Shown piece by piece: positions 1 through 11,540 of a stretch of 64,000 nt of DNA. The translations under genes were made by a program, and so were the position numbers. The DNA comes from Heterobilharzia americana (lineage: Eukaryota > Platyhelminthes > Trematoda > Strigeidida > Schistosomatidae): positions 64,363,257 to 64,427,256 of the forward strand of contig OX104128.1 of NCBI GenBank assembly GCA_944470555.2, given 5' to 3'. Positions within the stretch are counted from its first letter, which is position 1, and each line of letters opens with the position of its first letter. The notes below the pieces were generated by a model, which made no database searches, had not been told where the DNA came from, and saw only the letters and a list, made by a program, of their open reading frames with translations.

Positions 1-305
1 CTTTCTCGCTTGCATCATCCAGTTCAGTCGACTACAATCACGAATATCATGGTGATAGTAGACAGACAGCCTTGATTCACTTCTGTCTTCACTTCACTTC
101 ACTTCAATTCAGTTCAGTTCACAGGCATCACTGAGCTGAGCTTGCTTCGCATTGTGAATTACTTGCATGTGGCGTCTTCATATATCTGTTGTTGAATGAG
201 GGTGATGAATGTTTGTGGAATTGGTTAGTGTTGAAGCATCAGTTTCCAAATAACCACTTGGTCGACGCTGTCAATGGCCTTCTCATTGTCGATAATGTTG
301 ATATC
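1..305 (-). mobile_element. RTE-like retrotransposon fragment, RT palm region
   Basis: Read on the minus strand, this stretch contains the RT palm segment that recurs through the window: a degraded FIDxEKAFDSV-like motif near 275-300, the QVIHN segment, and the G-x-x-QGC turn near 50-65. A TGAAC/TGAAG pentanucleotide run at about 82-122 interrupts the frame. The copy continues off the left edge in its 3' direction, so its tail is not visible. Frames are broken and it is not a functional gene. It faces away from the copy starting at 958. Confidence 0.8.
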
Positions 306-469
306 CAGTGATCCACCAAATTCTATTTCTGGTAATTCACCTTGTAAGGCATTATTGGTGAGCATTCGCTCTACTCCCATTTTTACTGTCTATGGAAATG
401 TTTACTTCTCATTAGGAATAAGACATTCAGCCCGAAGAAAATGTTCTTTTCGAGGTCGTTCTTATGCAC

Positions 470-575
470 TTCTAGATAGTCTCATAGTGAGACGAAACAG
501 TTTTCCAATACCCCTAAGTTTCTAATGGTTCTGAAAGTGATTTCACTGCTGGATGAGTATTAGCTTCGCACATCA
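470..575 (+). repeat. SINE-B 3' fragment
   Basis: The segment matches the second half of SINE-B: a GACGAAACAG core, then a CCAAT/CCTAAGTTT stretch and the TTCTGAAAGTGAT-like tail. The tRNA head is missing and the hammerhead CUGA box is lost. A strong GTCTCA/TGAGAC stem remains where hammerhead stem II lies. This is a dead, 5'-truncated copy. Confidence 0.45.
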
Positions 576-957
576 ATAAATCATTTGAACTCATAATTTA
601 ATTTGAAATACTATTTCCTTCACTTATATTCTCATTCAATATTATCTTCAGTTAAGTAGTACAAATGACTTTGAAGAATATCTCCGCAAACTATGTAAAA
701 CAATGAACATATCCTACTTAGCGAAAAAGTGACTTTTCAAGAAGTGTACGAAAATTGATGTATTATAACAAAAGCAAAAAATGTGGATGGCAATTTTAGT
801 AAATGTTATAACTCAACTATGAATAGTGAGTACTTTACTATTTGACAGGCTTTTTCCTGAAACGTATGAATGTGTACACTATGCATGAGATATAGAAAAG
901 TGGCGAAATAAATCAAGCGCTTTGGTAAATTTACAAGATATTAGAAATAATTAGTGT
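576..957. other. AT-rich spacer, nothing recognised
   Basis: No ORF of note, RNA gene or recognisable repeat was seen between the SINE fragment and the next retrotransposon copy. Confidence 0.5.
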
Positions 958-2205
958 TTAGTAATTTGGAAACTGCTGCTTCAACAATACCCAATTACAC
1001 AAACATTCATCACCCTCATTCAACAACAGATATATGAAGACGCCACATGCCAAGTAATTCACAATGCGAAGCAAACTCAGCTCAGTGATGCCTCTGAACT
1101 GAACTGAACTGAAATGAACTGAACTGAATTGAAGTGAAGTGAAGTGAAGACAGGAGTGAATCGAGGCTGTCTGTCTACTATCACCAATGATATTCGTGAT
1201 TGTAGTCGACTGAACTGGATGATGCAAGCGAGAAAGAGTGAGGAGCGAGAAGAGTGAGATAGGCTGAGTGGAGTGTGGAAGAGAATCTAGAAGACTTGGA
1301 TTTCCCCAATGACATCTATCTGATGTAGCACAAACTTGAATATGTACAGGCGAAAACTGATGAGTTGACAGGAGATACAGGGATACAGGGAAACAGGGAT
1401 AGAGGACTCGGTTGAAGTGAATATGGAGAAGACAGACAGAGGTGATGAAGATACTCAAGCAACAACAACAACACCACCACCAACAACAACAACAACCACA
1501 ACAGAAAGCTGCAATCAGCATGAACGGGAGAAACTGAAGGGAAGTAGTCTCCTTCACCTATGTGGGTAGGCAGCACTGTTTCAACTACAGTCGGCGGCAC
1601 ATGCACAGGTACAGGCGATGGCACAGGCCTTAGGCACAGACGAGGATGTCAAAGTCATGGAGGATCGGAAAGACAGCAAGACAGGCAGGCGTTGATTATC
1701 CTGAAACGAGTGTGGAGATCTTCTGCACTCAGCATGTGCAACAAGATCCGAATTTTCAACATGTCAAGTCAGTGCTTCTGTGTGGTTCAGAGACTTGGCG
1801 CGTTATCAAAGGGATTTCTAATAAACTACAGACATTCATCAACAACTGCTTACGCTCGCTACTGAAGACCAGATGGCCAGAAAGAATAAGCAACAAGGAG
1901 CTCTGGGAACGAACCAACCAAGAACCTATCACCCAACAAATATGCAGGAGGAAGTGGAGATGGATTGGGCATGCACTGAGAAGGCCGACTGGGGAAATTT
2001 ATGCTGCAGGCCCTCGAGTGGAATCTCCATGGGAAGCGACGAGTTGGACGTCTGAGTGTGACATGGAAGAGATCATGCGAGGTTGTGGGCTGTCGTGGAG
2101 CCAGGTTGAAAATATTTGAGAGAAGAGAGTGTAATGGTGACTAGCCAGTGAAGCCCTATGTTCCGTTAGGAACCCAAGGGACTAATAGTAACAATAATAA
2201 TAATG
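958..2205 (+). mobile_element. RTE-like retrotransposon, 5'-truncated, palm to 3' end
   Basis: Plus-strand copy starting inside RT (WKLLLQ, then QQQIYEDATCQVIHNAK) and running through the palm and C-terminal region to the family 3' end (GTTAGGAACCCAAGGGAC) and a TAA-rich tail at about 2186-2205. The YxDD position near 1300 reads FPND, so one catalytic Asp is changed. Around 1646-2119 the C-terminal region is open (ETWRV, INNCLRSLLK, RRKWRWIGHALRRPTGEI). A TGAAC/TGAAG array (1096-1149) and a CAA/CAC run (1459-1503) sit inside the coding region. Frameshifts and stops elsewhere make it a pseudogene. The C-terminal block RRKWRWIGH resembles RTE-clade endonuclease-reverse transcriptases; the clade assignment is inference. 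Confidence 0.85.
1096..1149 (+). repeat. (TGAAC/TGAAG)n pentanucleotide array inside RT
   Basis: About eleven imperfect 5-bp units with variants TGAAC, TGAAA, TGAAT and TGAAG. The array lies between the QVIHN segment and the G-x-x-QGC turn. The copy at 52585-53875 lacks it, so it is an expansion inside the element. Confidence 0.85.
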
Positions 2206-3095
2206 AAACGCGTCTACATACTGATAGCGCTATCCCAGTGACTTGTGAAATTTGTATGTTGCTGCGTATGGTTGTGTCATTAAATGGCCAGCAATAATGT
2301 CTGAATACCGGACTCGAACTTCTGAATTGAGACAAATTTATATTATAACGAACTCACTGTTAGAAGGAAGGAACTTTAGGAAGGTAGTAGTTTTCCTAAT
2401 AAACTTATCATCAGGTTTTTCAAATGTTTGCTAGTCTTCATTCAGAGAGAAAGGCAACTAACATATAAGCAAAAGAACCAGACAAAAAATAGTTTTTCGA
2501 AATAATAAAACAAGCAAAACGGTTCATTAAAAACTTGGTGGTTAGGATTTTAAAAACCCATTGGTAATGATTTTAAACAACTAGTATGAATGACATCATG
2601 TAGGTGGAAGACTCCGACTTTAGAAGATAACTTCTTGATGTTAAATGCTATTTAGTGACTTAAAATAAAGGTATGTCAATTTGTGATCATGCTCGTCCAT
2701 CCTTTTGCCAGTTGATAATTAAATTTAAGACTTAGCAAGCGTTTGATTTTATACACAGAACCTTAATTGAACTGGCACATCATATGTGGTCTCAGATCAA
2801 GTGATAACGGGACTTTTGTAACTTCAAAGCCTAATATACCTAACTACTCCCAGTGTGTGTTCCTGGCATGAAATATTTTGTTTGAAGGTAGAGACTGACA
2901 AAATTTTCAAGAAGATATGTGACCTTTCAAGTTCTTGTCCCAATAAAGACAAAGTGGTCTGCAGCAGGTTGGTTTTAAAATGAATAAACATGGAGGTAAT
3001 TAGCCAATATGAACGATAATTAAATAAAGCGAGCTTAAAAATATTCTAATAAATCAAGATATCAAGCTGGTATTCGTTACAGTTTGAAATTAGTT
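2206..3095. other. Intergenic or intronic DNA, nothing firm
   Basis: AT-rich DNA. A B-box-like GTTCGAGTCCGG on the minus strand near 2307-2320 hints at an old tRNA-derived repeat, but no A box or ribozyme accompanies it. Nothing else was recognised. Confidence 0.4.
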
Positions 3096-3099
3096 GGAA

Positions 3100-3235
3100 A
3101 GCCACTGTAAACCCGGGAACACTAGGCATTTGTTCCGTCCTATTGTGAAACAGTTCAGAAGTGCGCACCCATAACTCCTCCAGGGATCGAACCTAGAAAA
3201 TTCAGGTATCGTGGTCAGTACGTTACCGCTGATAT
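3100..3235 (-). repeat. SINE-B copy, degenerate
   Basis: On the minus strand it reads a tRNA-like head (GTAACGTACTGACC), a B-box region GGTTCGATCCC, then GTGCGCACTTCTGAACTG in place of the hammerhead core, and a GACGGAAC remnant of the GGACGAAA box. The hammerhead is destroyed. Confidence 0.55.
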
Positions 3236-3469
3236 AACCTGACGTCAATCCTATCATGTCGTTGTGTAGCCCTTCTCATTTTCGACTTGATTTGCCTCTT
3301 TGGTCACGATTTCTCATTGGAACTTCAGGAATCTCCTCTAGAAACAAGTTAAGATTGATCATTAAACAGATTTGTGTGGACGTACTGAATACCACGGTGA
3401 AATTAATAAATACATCTCTATAAACCTCCAAAGCTGAAAACAAGACCTACTGTAAACTTCAGGATCAAA

Positions 3470-4190
3470 ATTTGATCTGCTAGAGTGCTAAACTTTCACT
3501 TGCTCGGAACTTGTTCAGGATAGACACAAAGCTCATCACGAATGAAGACGACAGGCAAACGGAAGTAAGTAATATATCAGATATATTATTTTCCAATAAC
3601 TACCCGAGAAACGTCATTCAAAAGATCCAAAAACATTAACAATGGGACCCAAGAGAAAATTCAAATGATGATTCTTGGATTGGCACAACAGTTTTACCAT
3701 TCCACCAAGGTACAACCGAAGAATTTTAAAAAATCTTAAGAAAGCACCGAATCAGGACCTTTTACAAGACAACCAACACTCTAAGGAATGCTCTAGTCTA
3801 CCTAAAAGATAAAGCTGCTTTTATCTCTACACAAAACTGTCTTTACAAATTAGGCTGTGTCGACTGTGATACTTATTATATTAGAGAATCCTCATTACGG
3901 CTAAAGAACATGCAAGCTACACAAAACGATCACCAAATAATCCTGTAGAATTAGACAACCTACAAATCAAGTCGGTGATCGCTGTTCACGCCATATATTA
4001 CAATCACAAAATCGATATTGAAAATATTAAAGTTATTCAAGAGAGATTTTCAAACTACAAAGAAAGCAGAATAGGAGAAGCATTTCACATCATGTTGAAT
4101 CCTAATGCACTCGGGTAACAAAAAGGAAGGCCTAACTATCCAGTCAACCTGGACAGTATTTCCAAAAACACACACACAATGATCTGGTCA
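3470..4190 (+). mobile_element. Penelope-like element fragment, RT C-terminus and GIY-YIG
   Basis: Broken frames on the plus strand spell the end of a Penelope-type RT (FPITTRETSFKRSKN is a frameshifted NNYPxxxIxKIQK equivalent). A GIY-YIG-type block follows: CLYKLGCVDCDTYYIRESS, then an in-frame-shifted VIAVHAIYYNHKIDIEN and FSNYKESRIGEAFHIMLNP. The YIG Gly position reads YIR, so the nuclease motif is mutated. Stops and frameshifts are frequent. The lineage differs from the 58-59.7 kb copy and from the one at 20 kb. Confidence 0.75.
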
Positions 4191-4324
4191 AAAGTACATA
4201 CATACAAAGAAGCCGAATTTTGTCATCCATTTTATTTATTTATTATTTTTTTCCACCCAGTCACATATACACATATTCATACATTGTGAGCTAACAGAAG
4301 TTGGGAATATGGATTCTGACCCAG

Positions 4325-4378
4325 TGGCTCAATGGTTACGCGCTGGCCGTGGAACCTGAAGGTCGCGGGTTCGATCCC
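4325..4378 (+). promoter_or_regulatory. Pol III-type internal promoter (A and B boxes)
   Basis: The A box at 4325-4335 reads TGGCTCAATGG, one mismatch from TGGCNNAGTGG. The B box at 4368-4378 reads GGTTCGATCCC, fitting GGTTCGANNCC. The spacing of about 33 bp is tRNA-like. Transcription activity is inferred. Confidence 0.75.
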
Positions 4379-4400
4379 TGCTGCTGGGGTCATGGATGCG

Positions 4401-4444
4401 CACTGCTGAGGGGTCCCATATTAGGACGAAACAGCTGTCCAGTG
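4401..4444 (+). ncRNA. Type I hammerhead-like motif, A9 changed
   Basis: Stem I CACTG (4401-4405) pairs with CAGTG (4440-4444). The core reads CTGAGGG, stem II is GTCC/GGAC, GAAA is at 4428-4431, and a minimal stem III (ACA/TGT with loop GC) leads to a GTC cleavage triplet ending at 4439. Position A9 of CUGANGA is G, so cleavage is expected to be weak or absent. All other core positions are canonical. Confidence 0.75.
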
Positions 4445-4506
4445 CTCCCAGGTTTCCTTTGTTCCTCCAACTGATGTCAGTCTACGATGAATAACAACTT
4501 GAAATA

Positions 4507-6419
4507 TTCATATCAGACTAATTAAGTGATAAACAAAGACAAATTGCGAACGCTTTCTGAGCAGCATAACGATGACATTCACGTTCATATCATCAACATC
4601 ATCATCATGTATAGACAATGTGATCTGATTCATCACCTTTTACTATTTAAACTATTCGATAACTTGTACATGTTTTATTCTCTGAAGAAACGATTTCGAT
4701 GAAGTCACGAGACGTCAGCAATTTATCTTTCTACTTCATTTGTGATTTTACAAAATATATTTCATTTATAAGACTTATTGTCTTAAATAATTAGTTATTA
4801 GAGCATAAAAAGTCATTTCATAGTCTTGTTTACTACCTTAATTATCACCTAAGTACTGAATGTTCTGTTGTTAGAAGATGTTACCTTCCAGCTTGAACAT
4901 ACTTCAAATTATATAATCCTTTATGTGTACTAAAGTTTTCAAATATCACTTTGTATAGATAATTTGAGTCTGAATACCTTTAAGTTTTCATTTAAAACAC
5001 GCTCATATTAGGTAATTTCAAAGCATAAAGCTTATGATTTAGACAAACTTCTTATCTTCTGTTCAGTTATCAAAATTATAATGAAGATTAGTGAATAGTA
5101 AAAAAGCTATTACTATTTGACTTTAAAACATTTTATTAACTCAAAAGAAAACAGAATTAAAAATGTACATTATTCATAAGCTAAGCTTTTTTAGAACGAG
5201 TTATATTCAATAAAATCGCTGTTGTAGTACTGTTCAAATTACATATTATTGGAGCATGAAATGAATATTTACGAGAGTAATATCTTATGAATGATAATAG
5301 ATAATTGTATAATGAAAAGATTTTCTTGATTACATTTATTTCATTTTTGAACCATTGAAAATTGAATTTATAGGATAGCTCATTTATGTGTTTTAAATGA
5401 CTTTTCTAAAAATATATAACCTTTCACTTCTATAAAATATTATAACAAATTGAATGGTAACTATACCTTCTTCAGAACTAATAAACTTAATACATCAAAA
5501 TGAAACTAATTATTATCTAAATAGAAATTTAAAATCTATTTCCCGCCTAATTCTTTTTTTTATAAATTTTGTTTATACGGTACTGAATTCAGATAAAAAG
5601 TAATGTGTTTGTTTAACATTTTTTTTCCCACTTTTATATATTACAGAGAATTTAAAAACACTTGCGTTTTCTACCTGCGGTTTATTGATACAGTTAAATT
5701 TTATTTCTCACTTTGTGTACGTACACCCTGCATAAGTTTTTTTTTCAGTGTCAATCTGTAAATTTGGTAACAAGTTAAAGTATTGTAACGAAATAATAAA
5801 CATAATTATCGGTAAAATTATTCTGTTTCATTTTTTTTTTCTTCATTTCAAGTAAGTAAATATACAAATGTATATAAACATTACTTAAGTGGTTAAATGA
5901 GATATAATTAAGTCATGCGTAAAACATTTTGCTTTCATCAATAACCTTAACACTATGGTAATAGAGACGCCGTAGTATTTATCTTCTTAACACAAAAAAG
6001 TGAGATAAAAAGCTTTAGGTTTTCAATATATGTATAAATTCTGTTTTATCCTGCTGAGCATTTGAGTTTAACATGTACAATGTGAATAAACAATTAACTG
6101 GGGGAAGTTATGAAATTAGATTTTTAATTATGAGGTATATTTTAGATTGTTACCCGATTTTCAAACTTTATCATATTGAATTTCAATAACTGGAAGACTG
6201 TAAGAAATCCAAAGTTATGAGAATTGTGATGTCATTTTTGATAAATGAAAAAATAGGAACGATAAAGTACTTACAACTATATTCATTGAGATGTTAGAAA
6301 GATTTTCAACCAACTACCATTGTTGTAGATCCCCTCAACTTCACTAATAACCCTTAGAGTAAAGCTAAGCACTGTTGAAGTATAGGATAGAGAGTAAATT
6401 CGTTTACTTGGAATTTTCT
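4507..6419. other. Very AT-rich spacer
   Basis: About 1.9 kb of low-GC DNA with homopolymer T runs (for example near 5557, 5620, 5738 and 5830). No coding, RNA or repeat signature was recognised. Confidence 0.5.
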
Positions 6420-7825
6420 TCCATTACTATTATTATTTGTCCCTTCGGCTCCTAATGGAACATATAGATTCACTAGCTAGTCACCATTACACTAGCTTCT
6501 CTCAAATATTTTCAACATAGCTCCACAACAGCCCACTACCTCTCATCTCCTCATCGCACCATCTCCTCCATATCACCATCACCTCGGACAAAAAACTCGT
6601 CACTTCACATAACGCGGTTCCACTCCACATCCTGGCCTGGGGCCTAATGCCCAAATCGAACTTTTCAGTGCATCCCAACCCTATCAAGCACACCACCCCC
6701 TTCGGCATATTTATTCAGCGACAGCTTCTCATTCGTCCGTCACCAGCCAACCAGCCACAGTTCCTTGTTGCTTATTCTTATTATTCTCACCATCCATCTG
6801 AGCTTCAGTAAGGAGTCAGTGTAGACAGTTGTTGATGAATGTCTGCAGTTTGTTGGAAATACCTATCGTGACGCGACAAGTCTCTCACCCATCACATAAA
6901 AGCACTCACTTCACTTCACTTGACTTCACTGAATTCCTCTTGGAAATCCACAACTTGTTCGCACTTTATGCTGAGAGCACAAGATCTCCACACTCGTTTC
7001 AGGATAATCAACACCTGCCTGTCTTGCTATCTTCCCGATCCTCCATGACTTTGACATCCTCGTCTGTGCCTGTGCCGCCGACTATAGTTGAAACAGTGCT
7101 GCCTACCCACATAGGTGAAGGAGACTACTTCCCTTCAGTTTCTCCCGTTCATGTTGATTACAGCTTTCTGTTGTGGTTGTTGTTGTTGTTGGTGGTGGTG
7201 TTGTTGTTGTTGCTTGAGTATCTTCATCACCTCTGTCTGTCTTCTCCATATTCACTTCAATGGAGTCCTGTATCCCTGTATCTCCTGTCAACTCATCAGT
7301 TTTCGCCTGTACATATTCAAGTTTGTGCTACATCAGATAGATGTCATTGGCGAAATCCAAGTCTTCTAGATTCTCTTCCACACTCCACTCAGCCTATCTC
7401 ACTCTTCTCACTCCTCACTCTTTCTCGCTTGCATCATCCAGTTCAGTCGACTACAATCACGAATATCATTGGTGATAGTAGACAGACAGCCTTGATTCAC
7501 TCCTGTCTTCACCTCACTTCAGTTCAGTTCACAGGCATCACTGAGCTGAGCTTGCTTCGCATTGTGAATTACTTTGCATGTGGCGTCTTCATATATCTGT
7601 TGTTGAATGAGGGTGATGAATGTTTGTGGAATTGGTTAGTGTTGAAGCAGCAGTTTCCAAATAACCACTTGGTCGACGCTGTCAAATGCCTTTTCAATGT
7701 CGATGAAGTTGAGGTGGAGAGTTGACTGCTATTCCATACTCTGTTTTGTGATGATGCATAGTGTAGCGTTGCAATTTGGTCGGCACATGATTTGTACTTC
7801 CTGAAGCCTGCCTGTTCATTTTCTT
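6420..7825 (-). mobile_element. RTE-like retrotransposon, 5'-truncated, minus strand
   Basis: Minus-strand copy whose 3' end lies at about 6424-6460, with an AATAATAATAGTAAT-type tail. It runs up through the C-terminal region (SRPISxxGVHWKG-like, broken), the SFTYVG segment near 7120, a CAA/CAC run (7165-7215), and the RT palm (FIDIEKAFDSVDQ at about 7660-7705). The YxDD position reads FAND near 7345. Pentanucleotide TGAAC remnants are at about 7507-7531. Its opposite strand has a 298-codon open frame at 6829-7725 with no family resemblance; I treat that as an antisense shadow. Confidence 0.85.
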
Positions 7826-7829
7826 TAAT

Positions 7830-10800
7830 GCAACCGTATTATTCATTAAGTAACATTTCAAAGTCATTTTACTGCCAATAGTCATGTCACACGTGACTCC
7901 ATATCTCTCCTTTCCTTCCTTTTCATAGTTCTCTTCCTTCTTCTGCTATCGTAATAATGCCAAGAAAGGACAAAAACAGAAGCACAAAATGAGAATGTAG
8001 AAGTTTCCAAGTTATCTTTGATGTTACTATGAATGATAACTTGCATTTGAAACGTTATCCGGTAAGTGATTTCCTCTCACTGTGTAAATTATCTAAGAGA
8101 TGAACTAGCATGGAACCATCTCGATTTCATTGGGTAATCGATTAAAAGTTTATTGGAAATGAAAAATACTTAAGTAATCATTTGTAGCCACATAGTGTTG
8201 TTATCCTCATTACCAGTTTTGTCTAGCAGGCGCATAAAGATGTGATAATTTAGAGCTTCACGTTTCGCAGGTTTGTACTTCTGCACCTTAAACTGTTATA
8301 TGATAACCTTCAAACATGAAACACGTTGAACATTGTGCAAACTTGTTAACTTTTAATCATGCAGTACTTATTCAAGTGATATTTCTTCAAATATTCTTTG
8401 AACAATCAAGAAAAGACAATCCTCTCGAATAAGGATGTTAAATTACTGTTAGAAAGTAAAATGATTAAGTAGGATTTTCAACGACTTAATTCCCATGGTA
8501 GGAAGATTGAAATTTGATCAACTTACTTCTTCAATACATTTGCGTGTGTTATCCACTTAAAAATCTTTCGATCGATATCTATGTTTTAACTAATCACTTC
8601 ATAATTTGGTTAACTTTTGGATGACCAAACAAATCAAGCGATCATTAAAACTGTCATGAGCTAAGGTAAGAAATGAAAACTAATGCGACTGAAGAGTTTC
8701 GTGTCGACTTCAGAAGCCTAACAACTATGTCTTTTAACAAATTCTTTCATCTTTCTTCTTAGCTCACCTCTTCTTGGTACAAATGATTCTTTTCTAAAGA
8801 ATATACTTTTACCAAATTGTAAGCCGTCTGCTTTTCTGAGAATCTAACAGTTCTCTCTTAGGTGAATATATCATAATTACCAGAAGATAGGTTGTCTAAA
8901 GTAAACATGTAACAGAGGTTTACACTTGTGCAAAGTTTCATCCGGTTGGTAGGTGACGTAACCATAGAAACAAATGGATCTTTATATTTGTCTGGTATGT
9001 AAGCTAAGTTGACCTGTTCATTAAGTAAAGCTACTAAAACACACAATTAAATAAAGTCGCATTACAGTAATGAATGCAAACGAATCTATTTGAAAGCGAC
9101 AAAATACCCAAAGGAAACAATGAAATAAAACCACTAATGACATTGAAGCTGTAGGCATAAACTAAGATCACTTTTAGATATACTCGAAGCACAGCTAAAT
9201 ATCATTTTTCTAAGCCATCAATTATCTTTTGCTTCACTTGCTTAAGAGATGGAAGTAGTTGGAAAATACATTGGAGCTAAATACAACAATTACATCAAGA
9301 AAAGTCAATTATCCCACACCAGTTACACAATTATACCGACTTTATTTTATGAATTCGTGGCTTTGCTACTTGATGTATCGAGATGAATTTCTAAAAGCTG
9401 TGAAAAATCACTTGACACAACAACACCCGTTTTTGCACATAGTAAGACCAGTGCAAACCTCAAAGAATAAGTGTAACCACGTTTCGTTATTAGACATAAA
9501 TTTGTTCATGGTTTCCTCTAAGTTTCCAGTGTCATAGTTCTTTCACTGACACTTATGACACTAGGTTTTTGCCAAGAGTTGAAGGAAAATCTGTATCATG
9601 ACGGGATTTGAAGTAACTGGACTAGTAACCTACCGACTAAGCTTCAAGACTCAACTCCTGACCACATTTTAGTTTTGCCCAAGCAACAGGAGATTTTGTT
9701 TAGCTACCAAATGAATGGGTAATGGGTAACAAAGCATTATCATTAGGACACCAGGTACCTAACTAACCGTCGTGATAAACCACTTGGTATCAATAATTAG
9801 GAACCTTAAGTTGAATATCTTCAAGGAATTATTTTAATATACGTTTTAATTTTTACCAAAACACTTCTCGAAGCTTTTATGTAAAGTACAACGTCGAGGA
9901 TAAACTATTTTCTATAACTCTAGTATCCGCGAATTTCAGATGACGTAAAACTTAACTCAGAAGTAAAACCAACGAAACCGTTGGACAACTGGATGCTCCG
10001 GTTAATCAAACTGAAGTTAAATGAAATGCATGCAGTATAAAGTAAGGATTAAATGACTGCTTTAACCTAAGCTATATGAGTTGAACGGTTGTGGAATTAC
10101 ATTTAGTGTACATTTATGTAATTACTGTCTACCGATAGGGACTAAAAGGTTAGTTTGATAAATGATGAATGAATTATTCCTACATACTGGTAGTTTTAGA
10201 CGAAAATTAGTACCAAATCGCCAAAACACAAACAACTCAGTGATTCAAAGTAAAACAATACACTTTAAAGAATCTTTTATCAGATATAGTACTGACTGTA
10301 AAATACGGTTTATTGACAAGTTGTCATAGAATAGTATTCTCAATAGTTCAAATCTACTATAATTACTACTTTCACACAAGCTGTGAAGATGGAGAATACC
10401 TCAGTTCATTTGTTACAGGTCTGAAGATACCATTTTGAGTAATTCCATCCGACAGCTATGATTTTTTGGCTAAGTCACCAACAAGAAGAGAGAATAACAA
10501 GTGATGACTTAATATGCTACATCATACTACTTCATCAATTGAATTCGGTTAGAAACCATAGGTCACACAACTGCCTGCTCACCCCAGGACCTAACTGTTA
10601 AGTCCCAGTTTCATAAACAGTTATTTACTTTATGCACAGTGAACTTGAACTAGGAGGAAGTACTTGTCAAGTATCCTGTGTTCTAAAATGGTTCTTTACA
10701 TAGCTAAGAAATATAAATCATGGTCAAAATTATTTGGATGATATGAAGTAAGTGTAATTTAGTTTCTTGTGCAAGTATGAAAACAGAATATTTCTTCGTT

Positions 10801-11200
10801 CAATGGATTTCGAACACACATAAGCCGGAAAAACTTACTGATATATGATGGGCTTAGTGTTCAAACGTATACCTCTCACACAAGAGAAATCTGTGAGAAA
10901 AACTACCATGAAACCAACCAAATATCTTAGTCCACCTAATGAATCATCATTCAGTGCTCATCAGAGATTTCCTTCAAGATGATCTTTCCTAAGTTCTAAT
11001 ATGAAGTCATAATCTGTGCAACCAACAGAGTTGGAAGTGGAAATCGTGCATACCAATAACATTAGGTGATGGTCACCTTTGTATCACGAACTCTTAGAAG
11101 TAAGAATACATGGAACATTGGAATTCAGCCAAAATGGCTGGATAATAGCTCACTCAACGGTCCTGGACTTATTAAAATAGGTGTAAAACTTGGCCACTGA
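7830..11200. other. Spacer, nothing firm
   Basis: About 3.4 kb of AT-rich DNA. Near 9570-9680 the minus strand has a loosely tRNA-like order (TAGTCGGTAGGTTA, then TTCAAATCCCG), possibly an old SINE head. No host exon with convincing splice sites and coding character was recognised. Confidence 0.4.
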
Positions 11201-11245
11201 AGTATAATTTAATTCTATATTAGATTTGTTTATTTGATTTATAAC

Positions 11246-11314
11246 AAGCATAAATTATTGCTCATAATCAGATCAATGTGACACTGATATGCTTATGAGC
11301 AATAATCTATGCTT
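11246..11314. repeat. 22-bp inverted repeat (hairpin)
   Basis: The arms at 11246-11267 and 11293-11314 are reverse complements over 22 bp with one mismatch (A/G) and a 25-bp loop. The left arm and its flank (TTTGATTTATAACA...ATAAATTATTGCTCATAATCA) resemble sequence at about 55685-55770, next to a Penelope-like fragment. It may be the terminal or UTR structure of that element. Confidence 0.6.
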
Positions 11315-11364
11315 GAAATGCCATAAAGTAAATAATACTATATCAGTGTGTGTTATAAATAAGA

Positions 11365-11540
11365 TAAACAGCGGCCCTGGATTTAGCCTGTCAAGTGGTT
11401 ATGAATTCAAAAGGCCTAAGACTTCAAAACTAGAATGACACAATTGTCCATCGCTGCCAGGTTTATACTAGTTCATTACTTGACATCAGTTCGTGGTGAA
11501 AGTCACTTTGAAACCATCTTAGCCCAATAAAACTTCAAAA
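11365..11540 (+). repeat. Possible SINE-B remnant, very degenerate
   Basis: Only the order of features survives: a head-like CTGTCAAGTGGTTATGA, then GAATGACACAATTGTCCATCGCTGCCAGGTTT resembling the hammerhead 3' arm and tail start, then TTGACATCAGTTCGTGGTGAA. No intact core. Confidence 0.3.

Larger units (their letters stand above)
4284..4506 (+). mobile_element. SINE-B, near full length: leader, tRNA head, hammerhead, tail
   Basis: One of the most complete SINE-B copies. It has a leader with CAGAAGTTGGGAATATGG, a tRNA-like head with Pol III A and B boxes, a hammerhead-like fold at 4401-4444, and a tail ending in CTACGATGAATAACAACTTG. The same order is seen on the minus strand at 43880-44085 and 32168-32375. 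There is no ORF. Mobilisation would need an RT in trans; the tail does not resemble the RTE 3' end in this window, so the partner is unknown. Confidence 0.85.

Noticed and set aside
4321..4380. A functional tRNA gene
   Set aside because: The A and B boxes are good but the acceptor stem does not close, no clear anticodon arm forms, and the same head recurs joined to the same ribozyme and tail, so it is a SINE head.
6829..7725. 298-codon open frame on the plus strand
   Set aside because: It is antisense to an RTE-like RT copy. Its composition (Leu/Val runs from TTG repeats) is explained by the CAA/CAC run, and the related antisense frames at 12463-13404 and 41995-42603 decay together with the element.
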